Source: Acidobacteriota bacterium (GTDB lineage: Bacteria; Acidobacteriota; Thermoanaerobaculia; Gp7-AA8). Taken from it: a stretch of 64,000 nt of DNA. Shown piece by piece: positions 9,581 through 16,675 of the stretch. Both the position numbers and the translations under genes were made by a program. The stretch is from positions 188,001-252,000 of the forward strand of contig JAJPHC010000013.1 in assembly GCA_021325515.1 (NCBI GenBank), given 5' to 3'. The notes under the pieces were generated by a model. That model had not been told where the DNA came from. It made no database searches and was given only the letters and a program-made list of their open reading frames with translations. Numbering within the stretch: position 1 is the stretch's first letter; every line of letters begins with the position of its first letter.

Positions 9581-10731
9581 CGATCTCTGCCCGATCGGCG
9601 CTGCACAATCTTCATGTCGCCGCGGTCGTGCCGGCGTACAACGTCGCGGACGAGCTGCCGGAAGTGCTGCGCTCGATTCCCGATTCGATCCGCACGATCG
9701 TGGTCGTGGATGACGCATCGAAGGACGGCACGGCTGCGCTCGCGCAGCATCGCGCGACGATCGACCATCGCGTCATCGTCATGCGTCACGCGGAAAACCT
9801 CGGCGTCGGCGGCGCGATGGTGACCGGCTTCCGCACGGCGATCGACGCCGGCGCGGACATCATCGTGAAGATCGACGGCGACGGGCAGATGCCGCTGTGG
9901 CTCGTGCCGCAGCTCGTCGAGCCGCTGGCCAACGGCACCGCCGATTACACGAAGGGGAATCGCTTCCGCGACTTTCAGGCGCTCCGGCAGATGCCGCTCG
10001 TGCGGCGCGCCGGCAACGTGATGCTCGGCTTTCTGGCGAAGGCCGCGACCGGCTACTGGCAGTGCTTCGATCCCACCAACGGATTCATCGCCGTGCGCGC
10101 CGACGTGCTCTCGCAGGTGCCGCTGAAGAAGATCGATCCGACGTATTTCTTCGAGACCTCGATGCTGGCGCATCTCTATCTGATCGGAGCGGTGGTGAAG
10201 GAAGTGCCGATGCCGGCGCGGTATGCCGGTGAGCATTCCAGCCTCCGGATCGGGCGCGTGCTCCGGCAGTTTCCGCTCAGGCTTCTCGCGGCGCTCGCGC
10301 GGCGGCTCGCGTTGAAGAACTTCATCTACGACTTCAATCTCGAATCCATTCATCTCGCCGCCGGCCTTCCGCTCTTCCTCGGCGGCGTGCTGTTCGGCGC
10401 GTGGAAGTGGTTCTGGTACGCGGAGCATGAGCTCGCGGCGCCGACCGGCACCGTCGTCCTGCCGGCTCTGGCGATCATGCTCGGGGTGCAGTTCCTGGTT
10501 AGTGCGGCGATGCTCGATCTGCAGGGCGTCCCGCGCGAGCCGGTCAACAGCGGCTCACTGCTGCCGGATGTGGCGCTCGATGAAGGGGCGCGCGGCGGCC
10601 GAGAACCGTTCCCACGGGAAGCGGAACCGCCGCTCGTAAAAGAGAGGGCGCGCGTGCGGCGGATCGAGGAGGCGCGCGGGATCGACGTCGTGAAGCACCT
10701 CGCGCCGGAGCACGACGAGTTTGAGAAATGA
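9577..10731 (+). CDS. GT2 family glycosyltransferase with C-terminal membrane spans
   Basis: 384 residues; ATG overlaps the upstream stop (ATGA). GT-A fold with VAAVVPAYNVADELPEVL at the N-terminus, VVDDASKDGT, and a DGDGQ metal-binding motif in VKIDGDGQMP. This is the polyprenyl-phosphate-sugar-synthase/DPM-like type. Two C-terminal hydrophobic spans (about 265-285 and 295-320) would anchor it in the inner membrane. The recognisable family part ends near residue 326 (about 10555). The last 58 residues are charged and lie exactly antisense to the end of the PIG-L gene. They may be read-through after loss of the original stop. Confidence 0.85.
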   Translation: MTISARSALHNLHVAAVVPAYNVADELPEVLRSIPDSIRTIVVVDDASKDGTAALAQHRATIDHRVIVMRHAENLGVGGAMVTGFRTAIDAGADIIVKIDGDGQMPLWLVPQLVEPLANGTADYTKGNRFRDFQALRQMPLVRRAGNVMLGFLAKAATGYWQCFDPTNGFIAVRADVLSQVPLKKIDPTYFFETSMLAHLYLIGAVVKEVPMPARYAGEHSSLRIGRVLRQFPLRLLAALARRLALKNFIYDFNLESIHLAAGLPLFLGGVLFGAWKWFWYAEHELAAPTGTVVLPALAIMLGVQFLVSAAMLDLQGVPREPVNSGSLLPDVALDEGARGGREPFPREAEPPLVKERARVRRIEEARGIDVVKHLAPEHDEFEK

Positions 10732-11316
10732 CTCTCCGAACAGCCCGAGCCATGTCCGCCGCTGGCTCCGGTATCGCCACGCCAGCATCGAGGCCTGCAG
10801 CGCTTCGCGGAACCGCAGCCGCGTCTTCGCTCCTCCGTCGCGGATGGGGGAGAGGACGCGGAAGAGCTGGCCGTAGCGGTTGCCGCGGTAGAGCGGATAC
10901 TCGCGGCAGGGAATGCCTCGCTGCTGCGCGAAGGCCACGGCGACGAGATGCGCGGCATCGTGATCCTGATGGCCGCCCTCCCAGGCGAGCGTGAGCACTT
11001 CGCCGATCTCGATCTGCTGCAGCGAATGGTTGAGCATCGTCAGCGCGGCCTCGAGATGATCGACGAGCGATCCATCGGGAACGCAATGCTCGGAGCCGAG
11101 GAAGTGAATGTCGTGCTCGTCGACGCCGAGGTTGAGGAGGACCGAGCGCGACTCGGCATCGCGGACGGCCGCGGGCACGCTCGCCGCGCCGTTCGTCAGG
11201 AAGACGCAGAGGACGCGCCGCCCTTCCCTCCGCTCGCGGGAAATGCGCGCCGCGACGCCGTATTCGTCGTCCTGATGTGCGAAGACGCACAGCAACGCGT
11301 TCTTCTCGCTAGACAT
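10555..11316 (-). CDS. PIG-L/LmbE family N-deacetylase
   Basis: 253 residues. Zinc-site motif AHQDDEYGVAAR near the N-terminus (the family form is usually AHPDDE) and a second metal motif GGHQDHDAAH near residue 115. Family members hydrolyse the N-acetyl group of GlcNAc-containing substrates. With a GNAT-family acyltransferase directly upstream (8 bp overlap) and a PelF/GT2 operon converging on it, the likely target is an N-acetylated hexosamine in the cell-envelope polysaccharide or its precursor. No signal peptide, so it acts in the cytosol. Its 3' end overlaps the GT2 gene by 177 bp. Confidence 0.87.
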   Translation of the reverse strand: MSSEKNALLCVFAHQDDEYGVAARISRERREGRRVLCVFLTNGAASVPAAVRDAESRSVLLNLGVDEHDIHFLGSEHCVPDGSLVDHLEAALTMLNHSLQQIEIGEVLTLAWEGGHQDHDAAHLVAVAFAQQRGIPCREYPLYRGNRYGQLFRVLSPIRDGGAKTRLRFREALQASMLAWRYRSQRRTWLGLFGESFLKLVVLRREVLHDVDPARLLDPPHARPLFYERRFRFPWERFSAAARPFIERHIRQQ

Positions 11317-12151
11317 GATCTGTCGAAGCCCACGTCAGCGCCCAGCGCTGTTCGAGACGGATGCTCGCATCGAACGCCTGTGCGAGAAAGCGGAATCGAT
11401 GCGGCCCCGGCAGGAAGCCCGCGCGGAGCAGCGTCGCGAAGTGCGGATGATCGCGGCTCACCAGCGCGGCGGCAAGACGCACGCCGCGCCGCCGCGCATC
11501 GCGGATCGCATCGTCGATCAGAGCCCGCAGCGCGCGCGGCTCGCCGCCGAAGTCGACGAGGCAGTGCGTGTTGACGCCTTTCAGAACGCTGTCCCGCGAC
11601 ACGAGATGCGCTTCGTTGTTCTCGCGCCGCACGTATTTCCAGATCGGACTCGCATCGAAGCGGGCACGGTCGGCGATCTCCTGTGCCGTCGGTGCGGAGC
11701 GCGGAAAGGGAATCGGAATGGATCCGAGTGTGGGCCGCACGAGGACAGGCGCCGAGGTGACGGCCTGCCAGCCGGCACGCTTCATCCCTTCGAGTACTGC
11801 GGGACGGATCTGCCACGCGATTCCAAGCGGTGCCTCATGGCGCACGGCATCCGCGGCGAAACGCGCGAGCTTCGTGAAAATGCCCTGCCGGTGCATGCGC
11901 GGATCGACCATCGCATCGACCGCGAGCAGCGCGCGCACCTCGCGCTCGACGATGTAGAAGCGGCGAGGAACGAAGCCGAAGTGTCCGACGACGCCGCTGC
12001 CGTCCTGCGCGATGAACATCCGTCCGCCGGCGAATTCCCACGCCCAGAACGCGGGATCCTGCTTTTCGCGATCGACGCCGGGAAACGCGCGCCGCCGCAA
12101 CGCGAGAATCGCATCGCGGTCGCGCTCGCCCGCTTCACGCATCTCGATCAT
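11309..12151 (-). CDS. GNAT-family N-acyltransferase
   Basis: 280 residues. The N-terminal half is a GNAT fold: REAGERDRDAILALRRRAFP, the beta4 segment VVGHFGFVPRRFYI, and the acyl-CoA loop VDPRMHRQGIFTKLARFAADA (Q/R-x-x-G-x-G/F variant). The C-terminal half resembles the second lobe of large GNAT proteins found in polysaccharide and lipid-modification loci. It is the first gene of a two-gene unit with the PIG-L deacetylase, so deacetylation followed by re-acylation of an amino sugar is a reasonable proposal. The substrate is unknown. Confidence 0.78.
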   Translation of the reverse strand: MIEMREAGERDRDAILALRRRAFPGVDREKQDPAFWAWEFAGGRMFIAQDGSGVVGHFGFVPRRFYIVEREVRALLAVDAMVDPRMHRQGIFTKLARFAADAVRHEAPLGIAWQIRPAVLEGMKRAGWQAVTSAPVLVRPTLGSIPIPFPRSAPTAQEIADRARFDASPIWKYVRRENNEAHLVSRDSVLKGVNTHCLVDFGGEPRALRALIDDAIRDARRRGVRLAAALVSRDHPHFATLLRAGFLPGPHRFRFLAQAFDASIRLEQRWALTWASTDHV

Positions 12152-12171
12152 CTGAAGGTAAAGTACCGCAT

Positions 12172-12414
12172 ATGCCCTGCGAGCACGCCGGTCCTCAGGA
12201 ACTGATGGAGATGGCCGAGCGCCATCTCGAAGGAGTGCCGCGTGAACAGTGGCGCGGCCGCCGCTTCCGCTGGTCGGAGAACGTTTCCGGCGGGATGTGG
12301 GCCTCGGTCACGCTCGAGATCGAGCGCCGCAACGACAACTGGATCGTCACGCGCCTCGATCGCAGTCAGGATCCGCTCAACGAGTCAGAGTGCGGCTTCA
12401 CCGAGCTCGCATAA
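12172..12414 (+). CDS. small conserved-looking hypothetical protein
   Basis: 80 residues starting at the ATG after AAGGTAAAGTACCGCAT, a weak Shine-Dalgarno. It is a soluble, charged alpha/beta sequence with RWSENVSGGMWASVTLEIER in the middle and no signal peptide or membrane span. It is divergent from the GNAT gene (20 bp between starts) and is followed by a strong hairpin. No family recognised. Confidence 0.6.
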   Translation: MPCEHAGPQELMEMAERHLEGVPREQWRGRRFRWSENVSGGMWASVTLEIERRNDNWIVTRLDRSQDPLNESECGFTELA

Positions 12415-12432
12415 GCCCCAGCGTCCCATCGT

Positions 12433-12462
12433 CCCCCTCTCCCCGCAAGCGGGGAGAGGGGG
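12433..12462. terminator. perfect 14-bp hairpin between convergent genes
   Basis: Inverted repeat CCCCCTCTCCCCGC (12433-12446) and its complement (12449-12462) with a 2-nt AA spacer. It lies between the plus-strand 80-residue gene and the minus-strand OB-fold gene, so it could terminate both. There is no T-run. A closely similar hairpin is at 41123-41152, and both are followed by a GGGGTG/GGTGTGGGGC-like stretch, suggesting a dispersed repeat family. Confidence 0.6.
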
Positions 12463-12482
12463 CCAGGGGTGCGGGGCCGCCC

Positions 12483-13304
12483 TTACTTCGAAACCTTCGC
12501 CTCTTCGATGATCACCGGATAGCGATACCCCGCCCCGAAGTCCTTGTCGACATGCACGACGCCGCTGATGGTGACGACGTCGCCGACGGCCACGACATCG
12601 CCGGTGGTGATCGCGATGTCGTTGTCGCTCTTATCGGCGGAGCCTGAGCCGTCGCGAAGGTGGATCCAGTTTTTCCCGAGGATGCCGCCGAGGAATTTGA
12701 CGACCTTGCCGCGGACGACGACGGGCTTGTCTTTCAGTGAATCCTTCGCGGCCCAGATCTCGGCCACGGTTTTCGCATCGCTGCCTTCGGCCTTCGCGAC
12801 TTTGATCGGTGTCGTGTCAGGCGTGGCGACGCTCATGTGCTGCTGCGCCGGAGTGGCGGTGTTGCCGCCTTCGAGCGTGCCGAAGAGGATCTTGTCGAAC
12901 GTCCGCTTGAGCGTCTTCGACTCGAACTTCTCCGCGGTCATCTGGACGCTCATCGAGACCTTGTCGCCCTTTTTCACGGCGGTTTCGCGCACCGCGGCCC
13001 AGGTGTCGCCGCTCGAGGTCTTCAGGCGCAGGTACGTGTAGCCGCCCGCGTTGAAGGTTTCTTCCACCGTTCCGGAAACGGTGCCGCCGCCCTGGCTCGG
13101 GGGTGGTGGCGCGACGGCTGGGTGGCCGGGAGGAAGTGTGGCGGTGGTGCTGGTGAGAGGAGGCGCGACCGTGCCCGGCGCAGGCGCAGCGGTCGAAGCA
13201 GCGGCGGCTTGCGCGGCGGGGGCGGCAGGTGCTGCGACCTCGCTCTTTTGCCGGCAGCCGAAGAGCGCGATCAGTGCAATGAGGAGAAGGAAGGCTCGTT
13301 TCAT
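12483..13304 (-). CDS. OB-fold lipoprotein associated with multiheme cytochromes
   Basis: 273 residues from the ATG at 13304 (an ATG six codons upstream is possible). Lipoprotein signal with lipobox LIALFGC, then an Ala/Pro-rich low-complexity linker to about residue 80. Two small beta domains follow. The first (about 80-150) contains GTVEETFNAGGYTYLRLKT, the second (about 185-273) VVVRGKVVKF and GKNWIHLRDGSGS, the usual OB-fold nucleic-acid-binding-like pattern. Similar NrfJ-like OB proteins occur near cytochrome c genes. The function is unknown. It follows the isomerase gene by about 100 bp and is probably the last gene of the cytochrome locus. Confidence 0.7.
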   Translation of the reverse strand: MKRAFLLLIALIALFGCRQKSEVAAPAAPAAQAAAASTAAPAPGTVAPPLTSTTATLPPGHPAVAPPPPSQGGGTVSGTVEETFNAGGYTYLRLKTSSGDTWAAVRETAVKKGDKVSMSVQMTAEKFESKTLKRTFDKILFGTLEGGNTATPAQQHMSVATPDTTPIKVAKAEGSDAKTVAEIWAAKDSLKDKPVVVRGKVVKFLGGILGKNWIHLRDGSGSADKSDNDIAITTGDVVAVGDVVTISGVVHVDKDFGAGYRYPVIIEEAKVSK

Positions 13305-13406
13305 GACGACACAATGTCGCATGATCCGGCCGAAGGCAAAAGAACACGGTCACGCCAGAATGTGTTCGTCGTCACATTTCCTCCCCGATGATCCAAAACG
13401 GAGCCG

Positions 13407-15044
13407 TCACTGCAGTTTGTGCTGGGGCGGAGTCGCTGCAGTGAACTCATTGTCTTTGACGAACCCCGCAATCGCCGCGTCGTCCACTTCGATCTTCGAC
13501 GCCGCGCGCAGCTTCTGAATCCAACGGTCGCGCTCCGTCTGTCTCTTGAGATCGAGGCACTTGGCCTGGACCTTCTCCTTGACTTCATCGAAGGTCATTT
13601 GCCGCGGCGGTTTGATCTCCAGGACTCGAATCAGGTGCCATCCGCTCGAAGAGTGAAGGGGGTTCGATGTCTCGCCGGCTCCCATTTTCAGAACCTCCTT
13701 GAATGCCGGCGGAACCTTGTCTGCGGTAATCCAGCCGAGATCCCCTTCCTGCATCGAGGAAATCGGATCCCGCGAATAGCGTTTGACGGCCGCGGAAAAT
13801 TCGAGCCCTTCCCGCATGGACTTGCGAACCTGAACGGCGTCCTTCTCACTCGACAGAAGGATTTGCGCGACGTGCCGCTGTTCTGGCGCAACGAACTCCG
13901 ACTTGTGCTCGTTGTAATAGCGGGAAGTCTCTTCGGCGCTCGCCGCCAGGCCCTTGAAGACATGATCGCGGAACAGAACGGCTTCCATGAGGTACTCGCG
14001 ATACTTCCGTACTTCCTCGGCAATGGATGCTTCCGCCGCCGTATTGCGCGCTGCTGCTTCGAGCATCAGCAACGGTGAGTTGATTGTGGAGCGGATTCGC
14101 GAGTCGATCTCGTATTGCGCCCGCTGCGGCGGCAATGCAGCCCACTTGCGCAGGTCGGCGTCATTGAACGTCTCACCGGCTGTAATTCGTCCATTCTGAT
14201 CCCAGCTCGCCAGTACTTTGTCTCTGGGTGTGTTCAGCAAGCCGGCCGGCGTGCAATCACAGTCCGCGCGTACGACGTGATACCGCCGCCACAAATCGTC
14301 GGAAAACTCGCTCTTGCGGGCTTCGATACGGCGTGCCTGCAGGACCCCGGCGATCTGATCCTTGACCTTCTCGAACGGCGGCAGCTCGACTTCGGCCTTG
14401 TTCTCGACGAAGACCAGATCGAATCCGTCCCGCGTTGGAATGATGTCCGAAAGCTCTCCCGCCTCCAGCCTGAAGACGGCATCCTCCCACGCCGGCTCCA
14501 TCTGTCCCCAGTTGACGATGTCGCGTCCTCCATGAACACGGGAGTCGGCAATGGAGCAGCTTCGGGCGAGCGACTCGAGGTCCTCGCCGTGCAGGATCGC
14601 AGCTCTCGCCTCTTGCGCTTCGGTCCGCGTATTGAAACGGATCTCCCGGAGCACGATGACCGTCGCCAGCTTCTTCCAGGCCTCACGGATTTCGTCGGGA
14701 CCGGGAACCGCTTTCGAGTCGATCTCCGACTTGATGAGAAAGCTCTCCACGCGGGTTCGCTCGAGATCGGTCGTCAGCTTGACTACAGTGGGGTCGCGAT
14801 CGAGTCCGATTTCATAGGCTTCCTGGACCATCAGCTTGTCGTCGATGACGATCTTCAGGAACTCGCGCGCCTCCGCGTTTCCGCCGAGGAACTTGGCGTG
14901 TCCACTGTGGCGATCGGAAAAGAGATCGACGATGTCCTGTGCTGTAACAGGGTCACCGTTCACCTTTGCCAGTGTTCTGTTGTCCGCGGTCGCGAACAGC
15001 GGAAACAGAAGGAGCATGAGCGCCGGAATGATTCTTCTTGTCAT
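13407..15044 (-). CDS. periplasmic peptidyl-prolyl isomerase with two parvulin domains (SurA/PpiC-like)
   Basis: 545 residues from the ATG at 15044, chosen because it gives a signal peptide (IIPALMLLLFPLFATA) and overlaps the upstream gene by 92 bp. Longer in-frame starts have no signal. After a SurA-type N-terminal domain (LAKVNGDPVTAQDIVDLF) come two PpiC rotamase domains. The first is near 145-245 (VLREIRFNTRTEAQEARA to GWDLVFVE-like FDLVFVENK). The second is near 395-495 (HVAQILLSSEKDAVQVR, GDLGWITADKVPPAF, GWHLIRVLE). Parvulins of this kind recur beside extracellular multiheme cytochromes. Here the gene closes a cytochrome/barrel operon, so it likely folds those exported proteins. Confidence 0.88.
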   Translation of the reverse strand: MTRRIIPALMLLLFPLFATADNRTLAKVNGDPVTAQDIVDLFSDRHSGHAKFLGGNAEAREFLKIVIDDKLMVQEAYEIGLDRDPTVVKLTTDLERTRVESFLIKSEIDSKAVPGPDEIREAWKKLATVIVLREIRFNTRTEAQEARAAILHGEDLESLARSCSIADSRVHGGRDIVNWGQMEPAWEDAVFRLEAGELSDIIPTRDGFDLVFVENKAEVELPPFEKVKDQIAGVLQARRIEARKSEFSDDLWRRYHVVRADCDCTPAGLLNTPRDKVLASWDQNGRITAGETFNDADLRKWAALPPQRAQYEIDSRIRSTINSPLLMLEAAARNTAAEASIAEEVRKYREYLMEAVLFRDHVFKGLAASAEETSRYYNEHKSEFVAPEQRHVAQILLSSEKDAVQVRKSMREGLEFSAAVKRYSRDPISSMQEGDLGWITADKVPPAFKEVLKMGAGETSNPLHSSSGWHLIRVLEIKPPRQMTFDEVKEKVQAKCLDLKRQTERDRWIQKLRAASKIEVDDAAIAGFVKDNEFTAATPPQHKLQ

Positions 15045-16101
15045 GATTGATCCTTGCCGTGGCGATGATTTCCGTCGCCACACGGTCGGTGAGAGAGACG
15101 CTATTGGAGATTGCGCCGAGCATGAGAAAGCCGGTGTAGTCCGTTCCTTTGCGGTCGTCCTGGACGGCCCAGAGGATCCTTCCGGCACGGACATCGACGA
15201 GGGTGACTTCGAGATCCAGCGCGGGAGTCGGCGTCCCGTTGCGTGCAACAGGGTCATCGAAGCGATAGATCGTGCCGCGAAGGAAGAGGGGAGTTCCAAT
15301 CGCTTTTGCGAGTGTAAGAAGATCCTGCGATCCCACCTTGTGAAAAGAGATGCGTGCCTTCAATGCAGCATCGCGAACCATCGTGGGATTGATCACTGTG
15401 AATCCGGCAGCCTCCAGACGCAAGGCCAGAACATCCGCAACCAGCCGGACAGCTTCCGGCACGGATGATTCATTGTCGAATGGGAGAATGCAGATGGGGC
15501 GCGTGTGGTCGAGGTCGGGGTCGCTGTAGGAGAGAGCGCGCCGACGGAAGCTCTCGCGGGGGATGGCCTGCGCACGATGTTCGACGCAGGAACCGCAGGG
15601 GAAACCATTCAGCAGCATGGCAACGGCCTGTGGTGCGAGTTCCGCCAGGGAATTCTTCTCCCCAAAGCCGAGCGCCCGTTCCGTGTCTTTGCTGGTCAGG
15701 CCCGCGATGTTCGACCATTGTGTGCTGCCTGCGGCGTCGACGAGCCGTGCGGTGAGCCCAATGGAGGCGTTGCGCGTCTGTGCGTACGTGTAGACGGTGA
15801 TCGTCAGAATCGCGGATGCTCCCGCGCTTGTGAGAACCGATTGACGAACGTCGTCGCCGAGAAAATCGAAATAGCGGATGCGCCGCTGCTCCAGCAGTGA
15901 TTCGATGTCGTTGCCGGTTGCCACGTTCCAGCCCTTTGCAGCGACCGCTTTCGCCAGAAGCGGCGGGAGAATTTCCTGAGCGCTCTGTTCGCCGCTGACA
16001 TTGTCGAGCGGCATCAGCACGAGCGTAGCGGCGCCCGCGGATGCGGCCGGACCCGCGAACAGCAGCAAAGCCAGAGCGGCCGATGTGAGTCGGATATTCA
16101 C
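14953..16101 (-). CDS. periplasmic protein with two CsgG/GNA1162-like domains
   Basis: 382 residues. Cleavable signal (ALALLLFAGPAASAGA). Two similar alpha/beta halves: TLVLMPLDNVSGEQSAQEIL near 27 and PICILPFDNESSVPEAVRLV near 205. Each is followed by a helix-rich segment and a strand of the form AILTITVYTY or PLFLRGTIYRF. This is the anticodon-binding-like fold shared by CsgG, TolB N-domain and GNA1162 proteins, present twice. The first half has a CGSC pair near residue 175. It overlaps the preceding lipoprotein gene by 4 bp and the isomerase gene by 92 bp. Probably an outer-membrane assembly or secretion accessory of the cytochrome/barrel system; this is inference from fold and position. 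Confidence 0.65.
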   Translation of the reverse strand: MNIRLTSAALALLLFAGPAASAGAATLVLMPLDNVSGEQSAQEILPPLLAKAVAAKGWNVATGNDIESLLEQRRIRYFDFLGDDVRQSVLTSAGASAILTITVYTYAQTRNASIGLTARLVDAAGSTQWSNIAGLTSKDTERALGFGEKNSLAELAPQAVAMLLNGFPCGSCVEHRAQAIPRESFRRRALSYSDPDLDHTRPICILPFDNESSVPEAVRLVADVLALRLEAAGFTVINPTMVRDAALKARISFHKVGSQDLLTLAKAIGTPLFLRGTIYRFDDPVARNGTPTPALDLEVTLVDVRAGRILWAVQDDRKGTDYTGFLMLGAISNSVSLTDRVATEIIATARINHDKKNHSGAHAPSVSAVRDRGQQNTGKGER

Positions 16102-16667
16102 TTCAGCAGCGTCCCCAGTTCGCGCCGAACGAGCCGTCGCGTAGCCTCGGTCAACGATTCGCCGCCGACGCCAAACAGACGCGCGGAGAGGCCGGTGCCG
16201 CTGCGCGTCTGCCCCACCGACCAGATCGTGGTTCCGCTGTGCGTCTCGACCAGGCGCACTTGAATCGTGATCTCCGGAGCCGACGTGGATCCACTGTGAC
16301 TTTCGCCGTAGTCGACAACGCTGCCGGCGAAGATGCCGTCGACGCCCAGCTCTTTTCCGATCTTCTGATAATCGGCGGGGCTCAGGGCGTCTGTGCTGAT
16401 GCCGGAGGAGCGTACGAGTTTCGTGACCTGTCCCGGCTCGCTCACTTGAAAGACATCCATGGCGAGGAGTTCGAGATAGAAGATCTTCTGTACCTTGTCG
16501 CCCGAGGTCCGGTCTTGTGCAAGGCTGTCGAATGGGAGAACCGCGACCGTCTTGATCGCACCGAGATCGGCATTGGCGTGAACGAACCTTGTCTGATGAT
16601 TCGAAATGCCGCAGGCGGTCAGCAGCAGGATCGCGAATGGTAGAAGCTGGCGGCGCGATGGAATCAT
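16098..16667 (-). CDS. CsgG/GNA1162-like lipoprotein
   Basis: 189 residues from the ATG at 16667, preferred because GAGGGA lies about 6 nt upstream. An ATG at 16679 overlaps the barrel gene's stop and would add four residues. Lipobox FAILLLTAC. The mature protein has KTVAVLPFDSLAQDRTSGDK, then ELGVDGIFAGSVVDYGES and ITIQVRLVETHSGTTIWSVG. This is the single-domain version of the fold seen twice in the next gene. It sits directly after the beta-barrel gene and is likely a periplasm-facing outer-membrane lipoprotein that helps assemble or stabilise it. Confidence 0.7.
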   Translation of the reverse strand: MIPSRRQLLPFAILLLTACGISNHQTRFVHANADLGAIKTVAVLPFDSLAQDRTSGDKVQKIFYLELLAMDVFQVSEPGQVTKLVRSSGISTDALSPADYQKIGKELGVDGIFAGSVVDYGESHSGSTSAPEITIQVRLVETHSGTTIWSVGQTRSGTGLSARLFGVGGESLTEATRRLVRRELGTLLK

Positions 16668-16675
16668 GGAGTCCC

